From: an uncultured Oscillospiraceae bacterium
GTDB lineage: Bacteria > Bacillota > Clostridia > Oscillospirales > Oscillospiraceae
Reading direction: 5' to 3'
DNA length: 7,887 nucleotides
Assembly (NCBI GenBank): GCA_910583885.1
Contig: CAJUAC010000097.1
Location: forward strand, 1 to 7,887
Numbering within the stretch: position 1 is the stretch's first letter; every line of letters starts with the position of its first letter. Below are positions 6,229-7,887 of the stretch, in pieces. The notes beneath the pieces are model-generated. The model made no database searches, was not told where the DNA came from, and worked only from the letters and a program-made list of their open reading frames with translations. The translations under genes were made by a program, and so were the position numbers.

Positions 6229-6400
6229 GTGCCATACCTCCATTCCGCCTGCGCTGTTCTTTCCGGACCGTGTCCTCAGGCTTGTAAAACGGGCAGTCCC
6301 TCCCGCCAAAGTCATTGTCCTTCAGGCAGGTACACACGCCGCCCCTGTTCGCGAAACAGTCCCCGTGCGTCCCGCACCTCTGCATTTCCGCCCTGCTCAT
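6209..6400 (-). CDS. Small Cys-rich phage protein, possible zinc binder
   Basis: A 63-residue protein with five Cys in the first 36 residues (9, 15, 24, 26, 36) in the pattern C-GTHGD-CFANRGGVCTCL followed by DCPFYKP, then a highly basic tail (about 44-63, RKEQRRRNGG). The CFANR...CTCL...CPFYK signature recurs in small hypothetical proteins next to replication genes of Clostridia phages, from recalled similarity. The Cys arrangement suggests metal binding and the tail suggests nucleic-acid contact. No function is known. The start at 6400 has AGGAGGT seven bases upstream (6408-6414). A TTG at 6421 lies upstream in frame but has no good site. The gene sits 45 bp after the polymerase and overlaps the next gene by 20 bp. 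Confidence 0.75.
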   Translation of the reverse strand: MSRAEMQRCGTHGDCFANRGGVCTCLKDNDFGGRDCPFYKPEDTVRKEQRRRNGGMAHGHRKV

Positions 6401-6445
6401 CTTTTCCACCTCCTGAAACAAATCTGATATTCCATGTTCCGCCGT

Positions 6446-7887
6446 CTAATCCTTCTGGTAAAAGTCACATTCGTAGCCGTCCGCCCGCAGCACAAGCCCT
6501 TCCGCCCAGGGCGGTGTCCTCCCCATCTGTTCACAGACCGCCGCAAGGGACATCCTCCTGTCCGCCTCAATGATGACCTCATCATGCACATGCGCCACAA
6601 TGGAGCAGTTCCGCAGCGTCCGCATGGCATAGCACAGGATATCCCGGCTCACCGCCTGCACAATGTTCTCCACGAACTTAGGCCCATAGCTCTCCAGCCG
6701 CTCCCATTTCTTTGTGCCGCCCACGCCCATATACGTGACGGACTCCCCGCCGAACCGGTTCTCCCCGATCCTTGGCTTCACATAGGCAAGCCGCCTCCCG
6801 GAGAAGAGCGTGATGAACAGCATCCCGCTCCCATAGTCAAAACGGATGCCGTGCGTCTCCGTCCGCGCCCTCGTCCTGACGCACTCCTTCACGGCACGGT
6901 CCACCGCCCACCAGAACTCCGTGATATTGGGGTTGGAATCCCTCCATGCCGACACCAGCGGCGGCAGCTCCTCCTCCGCAAGCCCCATCTCCAGCGCGCC
7001 CATGGAGATCAGCGCGCCTACTGACCCGCCGTATCCAAGTGCCAGCTCTGCTATCTTCCCCTTCTGCCGCAGGTGCCCGTTGACGCCGTGCTTCTCCACC
7101 GGGACATGGAACATCTGGCTTGCAGACGCGCAGTATATGTCCCCGCCGCCCTCGAACACATTCAGCCGCCACCGCTCCCCGGCGATCCATGCGAGCACCC
7201 TCGCCTCTATCGCTGAAAAATCCGCCACGATGAATTTCCTCCCGTCCTGCGGCACAAAGGCCGTGCGGATGAGCTGTGAGAGCGTGTCCGGGATATCCTC
7301 ATACAGCATGGACAGGGCATCGAAATCCCCAGCCTCCACAAGCCCCCTGGCCTGCGCCAGGTCAGGCATATGGTTCTGGGGAAGGTTCTGCAGCTGGATG
7401 ATGCGCCCGGAGAACCGGCCGGTCCTATTAGCACCGTAGAAGGCAAACATCCCGTGGGCACGGCCGTCCGCACACACCGCATTCTCCATCGCCTGGTACT
7501 TCTTCACCGAAGACCTGGAAAGCTGCTGCCGCAATGTCAGCACAGTTTTCAAAGGCTCCTGTGCATCCCCAATCAGCCCCGCCACTGCCTTTTTGTCAAG
7601 GGAATCCGTCTCCACCCCGTTCTCCGAAAGCCACCGCTTCATCTGCTGTACGGAGTTTGGGTTCCCCAGCCCCGTCAGCTTCTTCATCTCCGCCGACAGC
7701 GCCGCCCGGGAGCGCCCGTCCATGGCAACCGCATTCCTCACCATCTCCATGTCCACGCCGATGCCCCGGTCGTTGATCTCCTGGTCCTGCCGGTATTCCT
7801 CCCACACAAACTCCGGCACAGGATATTTGGAAAGCCTCTGCTGTATCTGCATCTCCGCCTCCACGTCACGGAGGTTGTATGCCTTGA
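6446..7887 (-). CDS. Phage DNA polymerase I, family A (5' end beyond window edge)
   Basis: The C-terminal 479 codons of a family A polymerase that should replicate the phage genome. The first visible residues, AYNLRDVEAEM, match the Exo III motif (Y-x3-D) of the 3'-5' proofreading domain, so most of that domain lies outside. The polymerase domain is complete. Counting from the Val codon at 7864, motif A is DFSAIEARVLAW (215-226, metal Asp at about 7222), motif B (O helix) runs from R266 through K270 to Y278-G279, and motif C is HDEV (427-430, metal Asp at about 6583). The fingers position equivalent to E. coli Phe762 is Leu274 in this numbering. The gene ends 45 bp before a small Cys-rich gene and is the upstream-most visible member of the replication cluster. 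No frameshift is seen. Confidence 0.93.
   Translation of the reverse strand, partial: KAYNLRDVEAEMQIQQRLSKYPVPEFVWEEYRQDQEINDRGIGVDMEMVRNAVAMDGRSRAALSAEMKKLTGLGNPNSVQQMKRWLSENGVETDSLDKKAVAGLIGDAQEPLKTVLTLRQQLSRSSVKKYQAMENAVCADGRAHGMFAFYGANRTGRFSGRIIQLQNLPQNHMPDLAQARGLVEAGDFDALSMLYEDIPDTLSQLIRTAFVPQDGRKFIVADFSAIEARVLAWIAGERWRLNVFEGGGDIYCASASQMFHVPVEKHGVNGHLRQKGKIAELALGYGGSVGALISMGALEMGLAEEELPPLVSAWRDSNPNITEFWWAVDRAVKECVRTRARTETHGIRFDYGSGMLFITLFSGRRLAYVKPRIGENRFGGESVTYMGVGGTKKWERLESYGPKFVENIVQAVSRDILCYAMRTLRNCSIVAHVHDEVIIEADRRMSLAAVCEQMGRTPPWAEGLVLRADGYECDFYQKD

Noticed and set aside
6397..6436. A 12-codon leader peptide (MEYQICFRRWKR) overlapping the Cys-rich gene start
   Set aside because: No Shine-Dalgarno sequence precedes it. 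The overlap is explained by the ribosome binding site of the real gene.

Overview
The window is a piece of a tailed-phage or prophage genome, most likely from a Gram-positive Clostridia host (Lachnospiraceae-like). The evidence is the gene order, the strong AAGGAGG-type ribosome binding sites and the resemblance of the proteins to replication genes of Firmicutes siphophages. The host assignment is inference. Every supported gene is on the minus strand, so the biological order runs from the right end to the left. The long plus-strand ORFs are shadows of minus-strand genes with GC-rich third codon positions.

Right half (7887 to about 3530): the replication genes. A family A DNA polymerase, open at the right edge, is followed by a small Cys-rich protein, a DUF4406/DUF7768-type protein with a nucleoside deoxyribosyltransferase-like fold, and a large AEP primase / SF3 helicase fusion. 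The last three of these overlap at their ends, which suggests translational coupling.

Middle (about 3530 to 1475): an AT-richer patch with a hairpin and a small unrecognised protein beginning MWIK, then a VRR-NUC nuclease and an SNF2-type helicase. The helicase gene is interrupted: a net 7-nt insertion in the motif I (Walker A) codons creates a TAA stop and a frameshift.

Left part (1482 to 1): the switch from replication to packaging. A DUF1492/ArpU-like regulator with a sigma-region-4-like helix-turn-helix ends inside three 10-bp direct repeats. These are followed by two abutting hairpins, an HNH endonuclease, a structured GC-rich gap that could hold cos, and the start of a P27-family small terminase subunit that runs off the left edge.

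The genes fit one programme: DNA synthesis (polymerase, primase-helicase), recombination or processing (VRR-NUC, SNF2), then a late regulator that may turn on packaging (HNH, TerS and presumably TerL beyond the edge). Integrase, repressor and structural genes are not in view. The least ordinary features are the broken helicase, the 10-bp periodic repeat with the hairpins after the regulator, and the possible cos region.
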